From Solen grandis (lineage: Eukaryota; Mollusca; Bivalvia; Adapedonta; Solenidae): a DNA stretch of 64,000 bases. The notes under the pieces were generated by a model. The model searched no databases. It saw only the letters and a program-made list of their open reading frames with translations, and was not told where the DNA came from. Below, piece after piece: positions 12,270 to 24,200 of this stretch. The translations under genes were made by a program, and so were the position numbers. The stretch lies in assembly GCA_021229015.1 (NCBI GenBank), contig CM037788.1:52965360-53029359 (forward strand), read 5' to 3'. The first letter of the stretch is position 1, and the number at the start of each line of letters is the position of its first letter.

Positions 12270-12595
12270 ACGGCTTACATATTTCCCCCTCTCGTTTCTA
12301 CTGTTTTGACCTTATAACCAAACCTGTCTATGCGCAGGACCCTCATATTAGAAAAGTCGACCACTCTATAAATAATTATATATGGAGAGGTCGATTTTTT
12401 GTTTGACTGAAAAATCAAAAGGTTAACAAACGCAAAATAATGGAAGCATAAAAACTAGAATTAAAAAATTCTAAATATATAACCCAACAATATAAGTATA
12501 ACAAAAAAAGGTCTCAGCTGGACTAGAACTCACGACTCCTTGCAAGAACAAAATACTGAGCGACGCTCTTAACAGTTGAGCTAATTCCGCAGCCG
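12270..12595 (-). mobile_element. tRNA-derived SINE (minus strand, better preserved copy)
   Basis: On the minus strand the head (12595 down to about 12515) reads like a tRNA: A box TTAGCTCAACTGTTAAGAG (complement of 12566-12584) and B box GAGTTCTAGTCC (complement of 12519-12530), 30-40 nt apart. The body continues through a self-complementary TCGACC/GGTCGA pair (12357-12395) to a TTATAAGGTCAAAACAGTAG tail at about 12300-12318. It pairs with the plus-strand copy at 6428-6885. Confidence 0.7.
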
Positions 12596-12971
12596 TAAAT
12601 TACTGGTGCAAAAAAAAGGTTATTTATAGGAAACTGCAAATGAACACTGAATTATAAATTTTCTTCTTTTACAGTTTTATTTGCCCAGAAATTGTGATTA
12701 TACCCAATGCTTTCAAAATCCTGCAATATATCTAACTTTTATCAAAACTGCAATGTTTACTTATACAATCAGTGGTACTATTTTATATGTGAATATATGA
12801 ATAAGTGGCGGTAATGTGAAAGTAAGTAGAAAATTCACTGTCTAACTTAACAAGCTTTCGCTTCTGAAAATTGTGTTCCCTTTTTGGAGCAAAATTCTCT
12901 TTATATTTAAGTTAAGCTGATGATATTTGGTATATGTATCATTGATTTGAAGATGATGTGTCGCGACAAAG

Positions 12972-13567
12972 TTTTAGCTATTATGACCGATGGATGTCCG
13001 TCGTCCAGTGTCCGTGGTCAACATTTAACTTAAACGACATCTCCTCCTAAACCACTGGGTCAATTTTAAAGAAACTTCACAGGAACGTTTCTTGGGTGAT
13101 GCTTTTCCATAGTTGTTCAAAGACATTGATTCCATGCAAAACTCTGGTTGCAATGGCAACGGAAAGAAGAAAAAAAACATGAACATTTTAAAAATCTTCT
13201 CCTCCAAAACTACTCGCAAGATTTCAAAGTTATTTGCCACTCTCTACCAAGATTGTTCAAATTATTTTGATCCGTTGAAAAACATGGCTTCCAGGGGGCG
13301 AAGCCCATTTTCCTTACATGTATATAGTAAAAACTTCTAAAATCTTCTTGGCCAAAAGTACTAACTAGATTTCAAAGTTATATATTATATATGCATTTCG
13401 TACAAATTTGAAAATTCTTCTTGTCCGAAAGTACTCACTCGATTTATGGCTGGAAAAGAGCAGTGCCCATTTTTCCACAATATCATAAGATATGAACTGT
13501 TTCTTTTCCTCCCACTAATACCTGGTTCTCAGGTGAGCGACCCAGGGCCATAATGGCCCTCTTGTTC
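12972..13567 (+). mobile_element. Hairpin-headed repeat, family 1 (short copy)
   Basis: It starts with a decayed head (TTTTAGCTATTATGACCG, then GTCCGTCGTCCAGTGTCCG) and continues with the shared module AACGACATCTCCTC..AACC.CTGG.......CTTCACAGG. It ends with the shared tail AGGTGAGCGACCCAGGGCC / ATAATGGCCCTCTTGTT. It includes one X-box-like dyad, GTTGCAATGGCAAC (13147-13160). No protein is encoded. Confidence 0.65.
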
Positions 13568-14080
13568 TGTAAGAGCCTCTTTTCCTTCAAATGTAAATGC
13601 CATTTTTTAACAAGAGAAAATCTGAAGCATCACTCTGTTTCTATCAAAAATAGTCTGATGTTCCAAGAAGATCTCTCATCTTCAGAGTTTTGCTCTTTTT
13701 TGAAAATTATGTCAACAGTATTACTTTGATCTTACTTAAGATAGGCTGATGATATATGCTAGATGTATTGACAACTTGTAAAGAATGTTAAAATAAATTT
13801 AGGAGAATGGCCCTGTACTTTCATAGTCATTTACCTTTGTCTTAAGCTAAAATCTCTTTTAAAAGATTTAAGTTAGGCTGATGTTATGTATGGTTCGTGT
13901 ACCAATAATATTGGAATTATTTGCTAATGCTCTTTGTTAAAGTAATGTCCACAACATAATTTTCAATATATTAAACTTTTGACACATCTAATTTTCTGAA
14001 TTCCGGTACATTGACTTTCTCACAGTTTCTACAACTTCACATGAACCAATCAGACTATGTACTCTCTTTTAATTTTGTAA

Positions 14081-15000
14081 GCTCGACTATTCGAAGAATA
14101 CGATGAGCTATTGTAGTCACACTTGCATCAGTGTCTGCGTCCAAAGAAATGTTAAGGTTTGTTTAACGTTGCCATCATCTGCACTATTACTCAACTGATG
14201 TCCCTCAAATTCCATACATGTGTTGATCATCATCAGACCAACAAGTAGAAGAAGGAACAGTAACTCCTCCAAATGTTTTTTTTTTTTTTTTTTTTTTTTT
14301 TTTTCCAAATGTATGGCCCTTTTTGACTTTTGGAATAAATGTTATTTTTTTGTTTATTATTACTATTTATTTATGTCTCCAGTTTTACTCAATGGATGTC
14401 TTTCAAACTTCACACGTTTTTACACCACCATACCAACCTGTAGAATCAGGAACAGTAATTCTTTCATTTTTCATATTTATAGCCCTTTTGGACTTTAAAA
14501 AACCGGTGAAGTTTTGTTTAATAATGCCAATATCTCCACTTCAACTCAGTAGATGTCCCCCAAACTTAACATATGCCTTGACCATCATCAGACCAACTAG
14601 AAGAAACAGGGACAGTAACTCTTGCAGATAAGTTTGCAAATCTATGGCCCTTTTTGGATTTTTTTCTAAAGTTTTGTTTAACATTGGGACTATCTCCACA
14701 TTTGCTCAATGTATGTCTCTCAAACTTTACACACGTGTTTATCAACACCAGACCAACAATTAGAAACAGGAATGTATGTCCCTCAAACTCTTAAGTAGAA
14801 ACAGGAAGAGTAATTCTTTTATTTTATTTTTTTGCATATTAATGGGGCTTTTTGAACTTAAAGAAATGTTTAACATTGCTATTATCTCCAATTTCTTTCC
14901 ACGGATGTCCTTCATAACTCACGACTCTGTCGAGACTTTAAAAATTGTTATGCCCCCTCTTTTTCAGAATCTTAGTTTTCACACCATCTCATTTTTTTCA
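14081..15000 (+). mobile_element. Hairpin-headed repeat, family 2, with ~170-bp internal array
   Basis: The head AGCTCGACTATTCGAAG at about 14080, GATGAGCTATTGTAGTC and a GTGTCTGCGTCC motif match the head of the inverted copy at 30818-31918. The core is a diverged tandem array: blocks containing ATGGCCCTTTTTG recur at 14312, 14481, 14644 and 14842, each followed by TTTAACATTG..ATCTCCA and CTCAA.GTATGTC.CTCAAAC. A 24-base T run (about 14277-14304) interrupts it. The 3' tail is not recognised. Confidence 0.55.
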
Positions 15001-15422
15001 CTTAACCATTTCACGTATTGCTTTGAAATTTTAAATTGCTGTTTATGACCATCACCTCTATTTGTAAACAGCAAGAGTATATAACTCTGTTTTGGATTTT
15101 GACATAATTATGCCCCCTTTCTTACTTGATTGATCTTTTTGTACTAACTCACGTTTTTATTTTCTCATTATTTGAATGTGTGATATTTTCATTTCAAATA
15201 TACCTCATCATACTCCAAAAAGTATTTTATAAATATGATGGTAAAACGGTATATCTGGAGCATCTTGAAAACAAATTTTCTGTGCATTCCTATATCTTTT
15301 CATGCTGTACATTAAAATTGCTTTTTGAAAAAATTACACAAAAATAAGATTTACTTTTACAATGTTTAATCTTTTGCCACTGTAAAACTTTATAAAGTCT
15401 TCCACTCACCAACCATTTTTTT

Positions 15423-16565
15423 AGTTCACCTGAGCACAACGTGCTCATGGTGAGCTATTGTGATCGTCTTTTGTCCGGCGTCCGTCGTCCGTGCGTGCGT
15501 GCGTCCGTCCAGCGCCAACAATTTCCCTTTAATAACATCTTCTCCTAAACCGCTGAATGGATTTTGACCAAATTTCACAGGTTTAATCCTTATGATGTCC
15601 TCTATCACAATTGTACAAATTGTTTTGATTGGTTGAAAAAGTAGGTCACAGGAGCTAAAAATAAATTTTGAAAATCTTCTTCTGTAAAACTGCAGGGCCT
15701 AGAGCTTAGATATTTGGTGTGTAGCATTTTCTAGTGGACCTCTACCAAATTTGCTCAAATCCTGACCCTTGGCTAAAAATTTGCCCCGCCCCTGGGGTCA
15801 CTTAAATTACATAGGCTTATATAGGAAAATCCGGAAAAATCTTCTTGTCAGAAAACAAAAGGACTAGAATTTAGATATTTGGTGTGTAGCATTGTCTAGT
15901 AGACCTCTCCAAAGTTTGTTCAAATCATGACCCTGGGGTCAAGGGGTCACTTGATTTTACATAGTCTTAAATAGGAAAACTAGAAAAACTTTCTTGTCTG
16001 AAACGAAAAGGCCTGGGGTTTAGATATTTGGCATGTAATATGACCTTATGGACATCTACCAACTTTGTTCACATCATGGTCCTGGGGTCAAAATTGGCCC
16101 CGCCACAGGGGCCATTTAATTTAACATTGGTATATATAGGAAATTTTAGAAAAATATTTTTGTCAGAAACTAAAAAACCTGAAGCTAAGATATTTTGTAT
16201 GTAAATATGGACTAGTGGACATCTTTCACTTGATTTTACATAGGCTTATATAGGAGAGCCTTTAAAAAATCTTGTCAGAAACCATAAGATCATGGGTTTA
16301 GATATTTTGTATGTAACATGGCCTTGTTGACCCTAACCAAGTTTTCAAATAATGGCTCTTGGGTATAAATTGGTCCCTCCCTAGGGGTCACTTGATTTTA
16401 TAGCTATTATCATCAAAATTTGGACCGCAGGTACAGTTTTTGTGTGGAATTACAATTATTTTGTTGTACTTCTTAATGGGTCTTGTATTAAGTATGACTG
16501 TAAAAGACAGTGAATGCAATATTTATCAGGTGAGCGATTCAGGGTCATCATGGCCCTTTTGTTTC
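15423..16565 (+). mobile_element. Hairpin-headed repeat, family 1 (full-length, 1.14 kb)
   Basis: It begins directly after a T7 run with AGTTCACCTGAGCACAACG, TGCTCATGGTGAGCTATTG (a hairpin), then a GTCCGTCGTCCGTGCGTGCG tract. The core has about five diverged units, each with TTAGATATTTGGTGTG, CAAATC.TGACCC and GGGGTCACTT..TTACATAG. The tail is CAGGTGAGCGATTCAGGGTC / ATCATGGCCCTTTTGTT. Both ends are present, so this is the simplest complete example of the family here. It is non-autonomous. Confidence 0.75.
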
Positions 16566-16609
16566 TGTAAACTAGTTTATGTAATGCTTATAAGTAACAC
16601 ATATCGGTC

Positions 16610-17010
16610 AGAGACTGTTGTAAGCATTCCAGTAACTTAGTCAGTAGAACAATCGCCCTTTAAACAAGGTGTCCCAGGCTGAAGTCTTAGTCTGGCTGCA
16701 CATTTTTTCACTTGGTGACCATTACAGTATCTCCTGTGTATACTGTGTATATCAGGAACATTATCAATCTGATCTCTGTAATTTCTGCAACGAATTCCAA
16801 ATTGGCAGGGAATATGTAACCGTCATCGGTGGGACTTTAAACGTTTAGTTTAAACATATTTTATTTAAGATAATAAGCACATATAATATTAACACACACT
16901 CAAATAAGGATAAGAACGAAATATAAAATCTCATCATGTTCTTTTCCATAAAGAGACTTTTGTAAGTGGTCCCGGGTTTCAGTCCTGGTCTGGCTGCATA
17001 TTTTTCTCCC
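16610..17010 (+). mobile_element. Two fragments of a tRNA-Lys-like SINE
   Basis: Fragment one (16630-16715) reads TTAGTCAGTAGAACAATCG, CTTTAAACAAGG, GAAGTCTTAGTCTGGCTGCA, which resembles a tRNA-Lys A box, anticodon arm and B box. Fragment two (about 16965-17010) holds only the B-box side, GGTTTCAGTCCTGGTCTGG, followed by the same CTGCA.ATTTTTC body start. Both are decayed and would not be functional tRNAs. Confidence 0.45.
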
Positions 17011-17170
17011 TTCCTTACATTGAAACTTTTTTATGTCCTCTAAATATGTATATTAGGCATTTGTTTCAATATTAAAACATATTGTGTTAAGATTTACTTC
17101 AAGTCTTGGAAGTAGTTTTCTATTTATGTACTTAAATATATATACTTATGTAAAGAAGTTCACATCTCAA

Positions 17171-17340
17171 AACAAGAGGCCCATAGGGCCACAAATCGCT
17201 CACCTGAGTACCACTGCTCTATATGCAACCTAGTATACATGTATCATACTGATATACATGTTTCTCAGGAACTTGACAGTTTTTCTTACCCATTTTAGCA
17301 ATAGTATGGAAAAAAACAGTGATCATGAGATTTCAGTGTG
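17171..17340 (-). mobile_element. Family 1 hairpin repeat, 3' end only (minus strand)
   Basis: The plus strand starts AACAAGAGGCCCATAGGGCC and continues ACAAATCGCTCACCTGAG, which is the complement of the family 1 tail (GGTGAGCGA, hairpin, CTCTTGTT). The rest of the element to the right fades out and no head is found. Confidence 0.6.
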
Positions 17341-17379
17341 GTACTGCTGATTGAAAATGGACAAAAAGAGAGATGGTCC

Positions 17380-17625
17380 TTAACCTTTTCCCTCATAAAA
17401 ACTCATTTTGACGCCCTTTATAGGTACCACATAAATCCTGATTTGCAGAAAGCCCCACTTAAACCTTTCCAAATTTAATTGTAAAATCCTCATCCCCAGA
17501 CCACTAAGGAGCAGCAAACAGCATAAAACCTGATCAGCCTGCGAGTAACAGTTGGACTTGCAGGCTGATTGGGTTTTATGCTACTCACATAGGTATTGTA
17601 TAGATCTCTATGAGGAAAAGGGTTA
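17380..17625. mobile_element. MITE with TTAACCCTTTCCCTCATA inverted ends (copy A)
   Basis: 246 bp with imperfect inverted ends (TTAACCTTTTCCCTCATA and TATGAGGAAAAGGGTTAA). Inside it is a second inverted repeat around 17519-17584 (CAGCATAAAACCTGATCAGC pairing with GCTGATTGGGTTTTATGCT). It aligns along its length with 34965-35206. It encodes no protein. Confidence 0.75.
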
Positions 17626-18105
17626 ATTATTATGAAATAAGTTGCAATTTATTACAAAGTGTTTTTAATCATTCGTTTGTGGTTTTTAAGAGGTGTTTGG
17701 TAATCCCTGTGTATTGGAACACTGACATGAACCAAAGTAAAGGCAGACAATCTGCATATATTCACCCCCCCCCCCCCACAATCACTTTAATGATGATGTT
17801 GATGCTGCTGCTGATTTAGGATAGTATGAATAACCCTTATATCTCTATCAGGTGGCTTTGAGTAAAACTAGCCTAGTATCTCATATACATAGTAGCAGGT
17901 AATGTAGTTTTGCACTAACTCAGTGGGGCAACACAGTCCAGAAAATGTGACCTCTGCCAGAAGGTCAGACTAAGCTCTAGGAATGGTATTTGTGGTAATG
18001 TTATCTTCTCCACCTCTGCATATGTAGTGGAATCACCCAAATGACCTATCAGACTAGTGGACTATCTCATCTAAGGGTACAATTTATTTTTTTGTTTCTA
18101 GCTGG

Positions 18106-18144
<39 letters not shown>

Positions 18145-18229
18145 AGACTTCTCTCTCTTTAATAAGTGGCCTTGTAATTTAATGTAACCTTTTTGCATTT
18201 TATTAAGCTACCTGGCGGCCATGTTTATT
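17626..18229. other. No gene seen; C run and (CT)n microsatellite
   Basis: It holds a C run near 17765-17779, a GATGATGTTGATGCTGCTGC triplet tract and (CT)n at about 18108-18142. Confidence 0.5.
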
Positions 18230-18351
18230 ACAGATCGGAAAAATTTTAGCAACTTTGGTAGAGGTTGACCCAAGGAACATCTGTACCAATTTATTTTAAA
18301 ATCTGGCCAGTAGTTTTGAAGAAGATGATTTTTAAAGTTTTCATTTTTTTT

Positions 18352-20081
18352 AGCTCACCTGAGCACAACGTGCTCATGGTGAGCTATTGTGATCGCCTTT
18401 TGTCCGTCGTCCGTCGTCCGTCGTCCGTGCGTGCGTGCGTGCGTGCGTCCGTCCGTCGTCAACAATTTGCTTTAAACAACATCTCCTCATAAACCGCTGA
18501 AGGGATTTTGACCAAACTTCACAGGAATCATCCTTATGATGCCCTCTATCAAAGTTGTACAAATTATTCAGATTGGTTAAAAAAGTAGGTCACAGGAGCT
18601 AAAAATAGATTTTAAAAATGCAAACTTTGAAAATCTTCTTCTGCAAAACTGCAAGGCCTAGAGCTTAGATATTTGGTATGTAGCATCATCTTATGGGCCA
18701 TTACCAAGATTGTACAAATCATAGCCCTACGGTGATAAATGCCCCCGCACCAGGGGTCACTTGTTTTACATAGAGTTATATAGGAAAATGTTTAAAAATC
18801 TTCTTCTATGAATCCATAAGGCCTAGAGATTAGATATTTGGTATGAAGCATCATCTAATGGTTCATTACCAAGATTGTTCAAATCATAGCCCTACGGTGA
18901 TAAATGCCCCCGCACCAGGGGTCACTTGTTTTACATAGAGTTATATAGGAAAATGTTTAAAAATCTTCTTCTATGAATCCATAAGGCCTAGAGATTAGAT
19001 ATTTGGTATGAGCATCATCTTATGGGTCATTACCAAGATTGTACAAATCATGCCCTACGTGATAAATGACCCCGCACCAGGGGTCACTTGTTTTACATAG
19101 AGTTATATAGAAAAAACTTTAAAAATCTTCTTCTATGAATCCATTAGGCCTAGAGCTTAGATATTTGGTATGTAGCATCATCTTATGGGTCATTACCAAG
19201 ATTGTACAAATCATAGCCCTACGATGATAAATGACCCCGCACCAGGGGTCACTTGTTTTACATAGAGTTATATAGGAAAATCTTTAAAAATCTTCTTCTA
19301 TGAATCCATTAGGCCTAGAGCTTAGATATTTGGTATGTAGCATCATCTTATGGTTCATTACCAAGATTGTACAAATCATAGCCCTATGGTGATAAATGAC
19401 CCCGCACCAGGGGTCACTTGTTTTACATAGAGTTATATAGGAAAATCTTTAAAAATCTTCTTCTATGAAGCCATAAGGCCTAGAGATTAGATATTTGGTA
19501 TGAAGCATCATCTTATGGTTTATTACCAAGATTGTACAAATCATGACCCTATGGTGATAAATGCCCCCGCACCAGGGGTCACTTGTTTAACATAGAGTTA
19601 TATAGGAAAATCTTTAAAAATCTTCTTCTATGAATCCATTAGGCCTAGAGCTTAGATATTTGGTATGTAGCATCATCTTATGGGCCATTACCAAGATTGT
19701 ACAAATCATGACCCTATGGTGATAAATGCCCCCGCACCAGGGGTCACTTGTTTAACATAGAGTTATATAGGAAAATCTTTAAAAATCTTCTTCTATGAAT
19801 CCATTAGGCCTAGAGCTTAGATATTTGGTATGTAGCATCATCTAATGGTTCATTATCAAGATTTTCAAAATGGTGGCCCTTTGGAGATAAATGACCCCGC
19901 ACTAAGTCTTCTCCTCTGAAACCATAAGGCCCAGTGCTTATATATTTGGTGTGTAGTATTGTCAGGGCTAAAATGTTTAAGATTGAGTTATATCAGAATT
20001 CTTGTCTGTTTAAAAACCTTGTAATCAGTTGTAGCAATGGTACTCAGGTGAGCGATCCAGGGCCATCATGGCCCTCTTGTT
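18352..20081 (+). mobile_element. Family 1 hairpin repeat nested in the 310-bp-unit element
   Basis: It starts after a T8 run with AGCTCACCTGAGCACAACG, TGCTCATGGTGAGCTATTG and GTCCGTCGTCCGTCGTCCG, and ends with AGGTGAGCGATCCAGGGCC, ATCATGGCCCTCTTGTT. The tail has 7-bp hairpin arms GGGCCAT/ATGGCCC. The flanks on both sides (..GATGATTTTTAAAGTTTTC and CTTCTTTTTGTTGCCATGG) are the two halves of one 310-bp unit, which is uninterrupted at 20380-20410. This proves later insertion into a T-rich site. No target duplication longer than T/C-rich bases is obvious. Confidence 0.75.
18590..19900 (+). repeat. Internal tandem array, 165 bp x 8
   Basis: The anchor GGCCTAGAG.TTAGATATTTGG recurs at 18655, 18820, 18985, 19147, 19312, 19477, 19642 and 19807, so the period is 165 bp with one unit 3 bp short. 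Each unit also has CATTACCAAGATTGTACAAATC, CCCCGCACCAGGGGTCACTTG and AATCTTCTTCTATGAA. Middle units are more alike than the edge units. It is non-coding. Confidence 0.9.
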
Positions 20082-20085
20082 CTTC

Positions 20086-21175
20086 TTTTTGTTGCCATGG
20101 CAACCAGAGTTCTACATGGATCAAGTTTATTTTCGCAACTTTTGTGAAGGTTGACCCAAGGATTATCCCTGCCAAGTTTAATCAAATTCTGTCCAGTGGT
20201 TTCAGAGGAGATGTTGTTTAAAGGTTTCTCTATATACATATAAGGCAAATAAGCCCCGCCCCTGGCGGCCATGTTTTTTTACGGATCGGAATAATTTTAG
20301 CAACTTTGGTAGAGGTTGACCCAAGGAACATATGTACCAAATTATTTAGAAATCTGGCCAGTAGTTTTGAAGAAGATGATTTTTAAATTTTTTTTTTCTT
20401 TTTGTTGCCATGGCAACCAGAGTTCTACATGGATCAAGTTTAGTTTAGCAACTTTTGTGAAGGTTGACCCAAGGATCATCCCTGCCAAGTTTAATCAAAT
20501 TCTGTCCAGTGGTTTCACAGGAGATGTTGTTTAAAGGTTTCTCTATATACATATAAGGCAAATAAGCCCTGCCCCTGGCGGCCATGTTTTTTTACGGATT
20601 GGAATAATTTTAGCAACTTTGGTAGAGGTTGACCCAAGGAACATCTGTACCAATTTATTTTAAAATCTGGCCAGTAGTTTTAAGAATTTTTAAATTTTTT
20701 TTTTCTTTTTGTTGCCATGGCAACCAGAGTTCTACATGGATCAAGTTTATTTTAGCAACTTTTGTGAAGATTGACCCAAGGATCATCCCTGCAAAGTTTA
20801 ATCAAATTCTGTCCAGTGGTTTCAGAGGAGATGTTGTTTAAAGGTTTCTCTATATACATATAAGGCAAATAAGCCCCGCCCCTGGCGGCCATGTTTTTTA
20901 ACGGATCGGAATAATTTTAGCAACTTTGGTAGAGGTTGACCCAAGGAACATCTGTACCAAATTATTTAGAAATCTGGCCAGTAGTTTTGAAGGAGATGAT
21001 TTTTAAAGTTTTCAAATTATTTTTCTTTTTGTAGCCATGGCAACCAGAGTTCTTTATGGATCAACTTTATTTTAGCAACTTTTGTAGAGTCTCACCCAAG
21101 GAACATTCCTGCCAAGTTTCATTAAATTCTGTCCAGCGGTTTCAGAGGAGATGTCGTTTAAAGCAAATTGTTGAC
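20086..21175. repeat. ~310-bp tandem units, each with an X-box palindrome
   Basis: GTTGCCATGGCAAC occurs at 20091, 20404 and 20711, and GTAGCCATGGCAAC at 21031, so the periods are 313, 307 and 320 bp. The units are highly similar. The palindrome matches the RFX X-box consensus GTTRCCATGGYAAC. Part of the length variation comes from T-run differences. Confidence 0.85.
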
Positions 21176-21242
21176 GACGCACGACGACGGACGAAGGGCG
21201 ATCACAAAAGCTCACCTTGAGCACGTTGTGCTCCGGTGAGCT

Positions 21243-24200
21243 AAAAAGTTATGTAAAAACAATTTGTTTTTCCTGTTTAACCGCATAAATTTTATTATCT
21301 GACATTTTTTTCTCGCCGTGCTTATTTCAATGTGCTGCTCAAGCAGCACTTTTGTACTTGTCGTTCTGTTGAAGTGCGACAGGGAAGCGCGGGCACATTG
21401 ATGGACTTGTGTTCGACGATCTGAGTGCATTTCTACCGCGAGAGTAGATACACTTTATTTACGTAATATTTGATACTTGGATATATATTTTATTGTATTT
21501 ATTTAAGAATAATTACATAATAAGCTTTTGGTGATCGCTATCGATCAATGAGTCTGACGTTAAAGCGTTTTACACTGTACCATCCGGGATATTTATAAAA
21601 CAATATGGACGAGTTAGCTGTTGTAAAAATGCCAAAGCAAAATCGAAAAATGAAAACTGACATCGTTGAGAAAAATGTTGCAATTTGTACTAAAAGCGAT
21701 TCGATGTGCCGGTGATAAAATAAATCTAACAAGTCACATACACCATCACTACCAAGCTTTGAACATTGTCGTCCGCAATTGCAATCACGGCATGCATGCA
21801 TTTCTTGGAAGAAAATATTGAAACTTCCTGTATTCAGTTATAATAAAAATAAAACAATAACAACAGAAAAATTTAAAAAATAATTGGAAGCATAATTATG
21901 GATGTTAACAAACATACAGTCTATTCTATTTTATGACATTTGACATTCCTTCAAGTCAAACGGATTGTCAGATTGTTAATCAACTATATTCACTAATATG
22001 TTAATGAGCATCTTATCTCAATGATTCAAACAAATTACATTTAGAGCTTATTTTGTATTATTCAATTTGATCCTTATAGCCATAAAATATCGTGATACGT
22101 ATCGCGATATGCTGGGAGAATATCGCTACCTCGATACGAAAGTTCATACGATACCCATACCTAATGGACTATATACGTTGATATATATAATCTTTTTTGC
22201 TCCCATCCATCCATCCATCCATCCATCCATCCAATTAGAATAACAATAATAATTGATGCTGCTGCTGCTGTTATTGTTTATGTTGACGTTGCTGCTGCTG
22301 TTGTTGATCTAGTTGTGTTTATTTTAAAATTTTACGACGCGTGAGTATATTGGGGACAAAGAGCGTTAAAAAACAACTCTTTAAATATTTAACTGGGTCC
22401 ACGGTAAAGGAAATTTAAGAGCTAATTGAAATGCATTTAATCGATGACAAACGCACACGAAACGGGAAACGTCGGTGTTGTGTCATTATTTGCTTTTGTC
22501 ACATTTTCTTTGTGTACTTTCCTTATTAAGAGGTGTGAGATTTAATATTTTTTTAAATAATTCCACCGATTCATAATTGTATGGTTAAAATGCTCATTAA
22601 CATAATTATAAAGCTATTACTATATAGAATAAGATAATCACTTTGGGACCTCACGTCGAAGTAGAATTTTGATTTACCCAACCCTTGAACTTTCCATAGG
22701 TTCTTTTTTCTTCTAAAATTCTGATCATGGACTGATAACGTTAACACATGTATTGACACAGAAAATCTTTAAAATCTTTAACCAAATAATTGGCTGAGTT
22801 GTCAGAGAGGATTGGGCAGATTATGCAATACATTCAACACATAAATACGGCCGAGATCATCCGAATAAAGCGAGGGGTAAAATCAAATATTTGCTTATCT
22901 CCCAATATATATTTGTCAATTAGTAAAGTACACATATTCCGCATTATGTTCCTTGTAAAACCATACCCCGACATGATTTAAACACCGTGCTTGTTATTAC
23001 TTCGTTTTAACGAGGATCAAGGGATTTCAGGCCCCTGCATGTCTGATGAGGACCTTAGCGTATAGGACAATAGTCAGGACTAAGATTTGTTATTGTGTTT
23101 AATTTCATTCACTAGTTGTTTTTCAACTGGGAAAAAAAAATGATATTTTGACTGAAAATAATCAATGTTTGAAACTATTGTCAGTGAATCTATTGTGTAG
23201 TAATAATCACTTGGCCTTGGTTAAACTGACCTGTTTTGGTTGCGCTATGGTGAGAAAAATGCGCGCGCATTTGTTCGAGAGAAATTTGCGACTCAACATA
23301 GCTTTAAACTAAATCTTTATTTGAATTTGAAAAGTTATAACAATTGACAAGAAGAAAGAATGAATAACGTTACATATAAAAAAGTAAATAATCGGTACGG
23401 CCCCAACAACGTACCGATACGTATCGTGCTGGGCCAGAATCCGTGAAATACCGATAATACCGGGGTAATACTGCGCATCCCTATTGTCAATAAAATCTAC
23501 GAAAACGACAATATTGTACATTGTAAAGACAACATGGCAGACAGGGAATGATAGCGCTGAGAGAACAGGGGTTTTATTGTGATTCGGGGGGGGGGGGGGG
23601 GGGGGGCATCCGGCGCGATCCCCCTTTAAAAGCCCCAACCATACATAAATGTAGACACACAACCCCCCCCCCCCCCCAAAAAAAAAAAAAACCTCACAAG
23701 AATGCACTATTTCACAGTTTTAACTGGGGAGTTCCCCGGAACCCCAGTCCAACCAGAACTACTCACTTCTCACGGCAAGCTGCTTGCTGCTTGTCACTGC
23801 CTACAGTTCTACTCTCCTCACCTTCCAACCAACCTGAACTCCTGGATCTGGAACGGGTTTAAACGATTTATATCATTATGTGCATCTCCGAATGATTTGC
23901 AATTTGTTCGCTTGCGTACTTACTTTTTTTTTAAACCTTTATTATCCCCGTCAATTGGTGGAACTATCCCACTTACCACCTCACAAATGCAGACATATAT
24001 ATCAAGACATACATCAATACATTAGAACAATGATTTTCACACATATGAGCAACAAAGCAACATTTTTTATAATAATTCACAACTACACAGGACTTACAGT
24101 TTCGGGATAAATGATTTTGATTTTTAAGTTGGATTATTAGAATACAATATATCTATATAAAAGCAACAGTCTCTAAAAATGATTTTTTTTTAACTTATAG

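Larger units (their letters stand above)
18230..21242 (-). mobile_element. Outer hairpin-headed element with ~310-bp internal units (minus strand, interrupted)
   Basis: The head lies on the minus strand at 21209-21242 (AGCTCACCGGAGCACAACG when complemented, followed by GCGTCGTCAACAATTTGC and the shared ACGACATCTCCTC module). Leftwards come about 3.7 units of ~310 bp, each with GTTGCCATGGCAACCAG, GTTGACCCAAGGA, GGTTTCAGAGGAGATG and CCTGGCGGCCATGTTT. The fragment at 18230-18351 is the far part of one more unit, cut from the rest by a family 1 element. The tail is not recognised. Confidence 0.65.

Noticed and set aside
12515..12595. Functional tRNA gene
   Set aside because: The A and B boxes are imperfect, the acceptor stem does not pair, and the sequence continues into a SINE body with a related copy at 6428.
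18590..19900. CRISPR-like array
   Set aside because: Units of 165 bp are similar throughout, with no short repeat and unique spacers, and the genome is eukaryotic.
18265..21430. Short open frames sharing GNQSSTWIKF-like peptides
   Set aside because: They are translations of the 310-bp repeat units. The units differ by non-triplet lengths, and no protein family is matched.
23309..23862. Gly-rich and Pro-rich open frames around 23.6 kb
   Set aside because: Products of G and C homopolymers; no domain.
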